10,120 bases of DNA from Tieghemiomyces parasiticus (taxonomy: Eukaryota; Kickxellomycota; Dimargaritomycetes; Dimargaritales; Dimargaritaceae), in assembly GCA_027575765.1 (NCBI GenBank), contig JANBPT010001358.1, positions 1 to 10,120 of the forward strand, read 5' to 3'. The notes below the pieces were generated by a model, which saw nothing but the letters and a program-made list of their open reading frames with translations, made no database searches and had not been told where the DNA came from. Made by a program: the position numbers and the translations under genes. This document shows positions 9,048-10,120 of this stretch, piece after piece. How positions within the stretch are numbered: the stretch's first letter is position 1; each line of letters starts with the position of its first letter.

Positions 9048-9098
9048 GGGCGAGGGGGGGGGTTGTAACGGGCTTTACTGAAGGTGTGCGGGGGGGGG
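9048..9098 (+). repeat. G-run cluster with two G9 tracts
   Basis: Four G tracts follow one another on the + strand: GGG at 9048-9050, nine G at 9054-9062, GGG at 9070-9072 and nine G at 9090-9098. Spacers are 3, 7 and 17 bases. This layout could fold as an intramolecular G-quadruplex, although the last spacer is long. The cluster lies inside a purine-rich segment with no gene. It may equally be a replication-slippage tract without function. Confidence 0.5.
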
Positions 9099-9679
9099 AG
9101 GTCTCAAAAATACAAGAGGAAGTAAACCTGGTTTGCAAGATGTATAATGGGTAAGAGCGAAAGGGAGCAAGGCGAGGTGAATAAGGGCGTGTGAAGTGTC
9201 AGGGTACTACGAATGCCAAACAGTACATGAGGCAGTTAGTAGCCGGAGGGAGAATCATGGAGAATGGCCGGGGCATGAGTTAAAATAGTTGCCGGGCGGT
9301 TACCATGTCATGAGTCTTGGTAGTTAGTGTGTGGCCTTCGTCAATTGAAGGGAAGCCCATACAGCCTAAGGGGCTGATGCCTTGGGACTTCCGGTGGTTC
9401 TAGATACTCGCTATGCGAATATGAGATAATTGGTCATCGTTACTAGGTTCTATGGGCACCACAACGCTATAGCAAAAAGTGGTGAACGTTAAGGAAAGCC
9501 AGCATGTACCATTACCAGGCGTCGGTTACATGCATACCGCAATTCTCTATCCTCGTCATACATACGAATGTAATTCAATCACAACTAGCTTTAAACCATT
9601 GAGCTCTGTCACGATATCAGAAATGAGCTAACCAAGCAAAAAACTATTCATAATGAAATCTGGCATTAGATCTAAAAGG

Positions 9680-9684
9680 AAAAA
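9680..9684 (-). terminator. RNA polymerase III terminator of tRNA-Met
   Basis: Five T on the minus strand begin five bases past the last encoded base of the tRNA (9690), the usual signal and distance for Pol III release. A second run of four T (9674-9677) may act as a backup. Confidence 0.8.
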
Positions 9685-9689
9685 TTAAT

Positions 9690-9761
9690 GCTCTGTGTGA
9701 GGATCGAACTCACGACCTTCAGATTATGAGACTGACGCTCTACCGACTGAGCCAACAAAGC
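9690..9761 (-). tRNA. Elongator tRNA-Met, anticodon CAT
   Basis: The 72-base cloverleaf is complete. The 7-base acceptor stem pairs fully, with one G-U. D-stem GCTC/GAGC, the anticodon loop CTCATAA with CAT at 9728-9726, variable loop AGGTC, T-stem GTGAG/CTCAC and T-loop TTCGATC are all in place. The anticodon arm matches the conserved eukaryotic elongator tRNA-Met. A G1-C72 pair and TTCG in the T-loop rule out the initiator form, which has A1-U72 and AUCG. The anticodon stem closes with a T-T mismatch, as in other eukaryotic elongator Met tRNAs. There is no intron, CCA is not encoded, and the discriminator base is A (from 9689). Internal Pol III promoters are visible: A box at 9754-9742 (TGGCTCAGTCGG) and B box at 9710-9700 (AGTTCGATCCT). 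Confidence 0.97.
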
Positions 9762-9933
9762 GATTGTTTTTTGTGGAGCCAACACCTGGTTTGCCTCTTG
9801 AAGGTATCTGACGGGCACGTCAGCACGGGGAAAACGTAAACACTAGCCAACGCTTCTGAGGGGAAAGCTAGGATCAAAGTTTTAAGGTTACACACCTTAT
9901 GCAGGGGGATGCAGATCCTTCCCCGCACACAAG

Positions 9934-10120
9934 TATAAAAGTGAGCCCACGCAGTTAGGCAAGGGCTTGCCAGCTATTTTCTATTTTTTGATTCATCTGG
10001 TAAACTTTATTTTATGTTATTTTCTGTATCAATAACCACACCGTACCCATCCCATACTATTTACTTTTGATACTCACATAAACAATCCTGTCTGTTGACA
10101 TATTCTTCCCGATTTGCCAT
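9934..10120 (+). promoter_or_regulatory. TATA box and G-poor leader at the right edge
   Basis: TATAAAA at 9934-9940 is followed from about 9975 by a sequence with very little G (about 9% between 9995 and 10120) and much T, A and C. That asymmetry is typical of a Pol II transcript leader on the + strand. The last bases read TTGCCAT, so a start codon could lie right at the window edge if the next base is G; this cannot be seen. A short frame of 18 codons (10014-10070) would be an upstream ORF in such a leader. Alternatively this is the U3/R part of a transposon LTR, or ordinary AT-rich spacer. Confidence 0.35.

Larger units (their letters stand above)
7341..9689. other. Long intergenic stretch without a supportable gene
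   Basis: I find no recognisable protein, rRNA or second tRNA in this 2.3 kb. Between about 8000 and 9689 no frame of 60 codons or more exists on either strand. On the + strand one reading frame is open from 7468 to 7992 apart from a single TAA at 7687-7689, but the translation is unrecognised and codon use unbiased. Perfect 8-base inverted repeats occur at 7771-7792, 7892-7908 and 8394-8430, about the number expected by chance in the window. From roughly 8890 to 9290 the + strand is purine-rich and carries two nine-base G runs, described separately. Confidence 0.55.

Noticed and set aside
1..10120. CRISPR array, phage or bacterial operon
   Set aside because: No regularly spaced repeats, and the genes present are plainly eukaryotic.
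10014..10120. Minus-strand exon starting with ATG at the extreme right edge and ending at a GTGAGT donor near 10078-10073
   Set aside because: Only about 14 codons are visible, no homology can be judged, and the G-poor character fits a + strand leader better.

Overview
The window looks like a stretch of a fungal nuclear genome. It carries two long intron-free protein genes, a eukaryotic elongator tRNA-Met and pyrimidine-rich promoters. One protein is Arp3, which exists only in eukaryotes. The other is a membrane-anchored P450 whose helix-L region resembles fungal microsomal enzymes. Both genes have strongly GC-biased third codon positions, while the DNA between them is close to even in composition. 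An intron-poor, early-diverging fungus would fit, but the lineage cannot be fixed from this sequence.

Layout: positions 1-2127 hold no gene I can support. A pyrimidine-rich, ATG-free promoter and leader (about 2130-2428) precede ARP3 (2429-3736, + strand). A 1.3 kb convergent gap follows. It contains a second pyrimidine tract (3885-3936) and a minus-strand open frame (4183-4788) with a perfect splice-donor motif but codon use unlike the two real genes. The P450 gene runs on the minus strand (6715 down to 5045). Its promoter lies to the right: a (TA)6 TATA candidate at 6868-6879, a polypyrimidine block, an inverted CCAAT, and a 7-bp tandem repeat containing three CCCCT stress-element cores at 7193-7216. 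Positions 7341-9689 contain no supportable gene, but do hold two nine-base G runs. The tRNA-Met(CAT) lies at 9690-9761 on the minus strand with a Pol III terminator. To its right, a TATAAAA box (9934-9940) followed by a G-poor, A/T/C-rich stretch looks like the promoter and leader of a + strand unit that begins near or beyond the window edge.

The genes do not form an obvious pathway. ARP3 and the tRNA are housekeeping genes; the P450 is an accessory or metabolic enzyme with an individually structured promoter. I see no CRISPR array, no intact mobile element and no biosynthetic cluster. The best leads for something undescribed are the odd open frame at 4183-4788, the repeat-bearing P450 promoter with an overlapping upstream ORF, the G-run cluster at 9048-9098, and the possible transposon-LTR or promoter sequence next to the tRNA.
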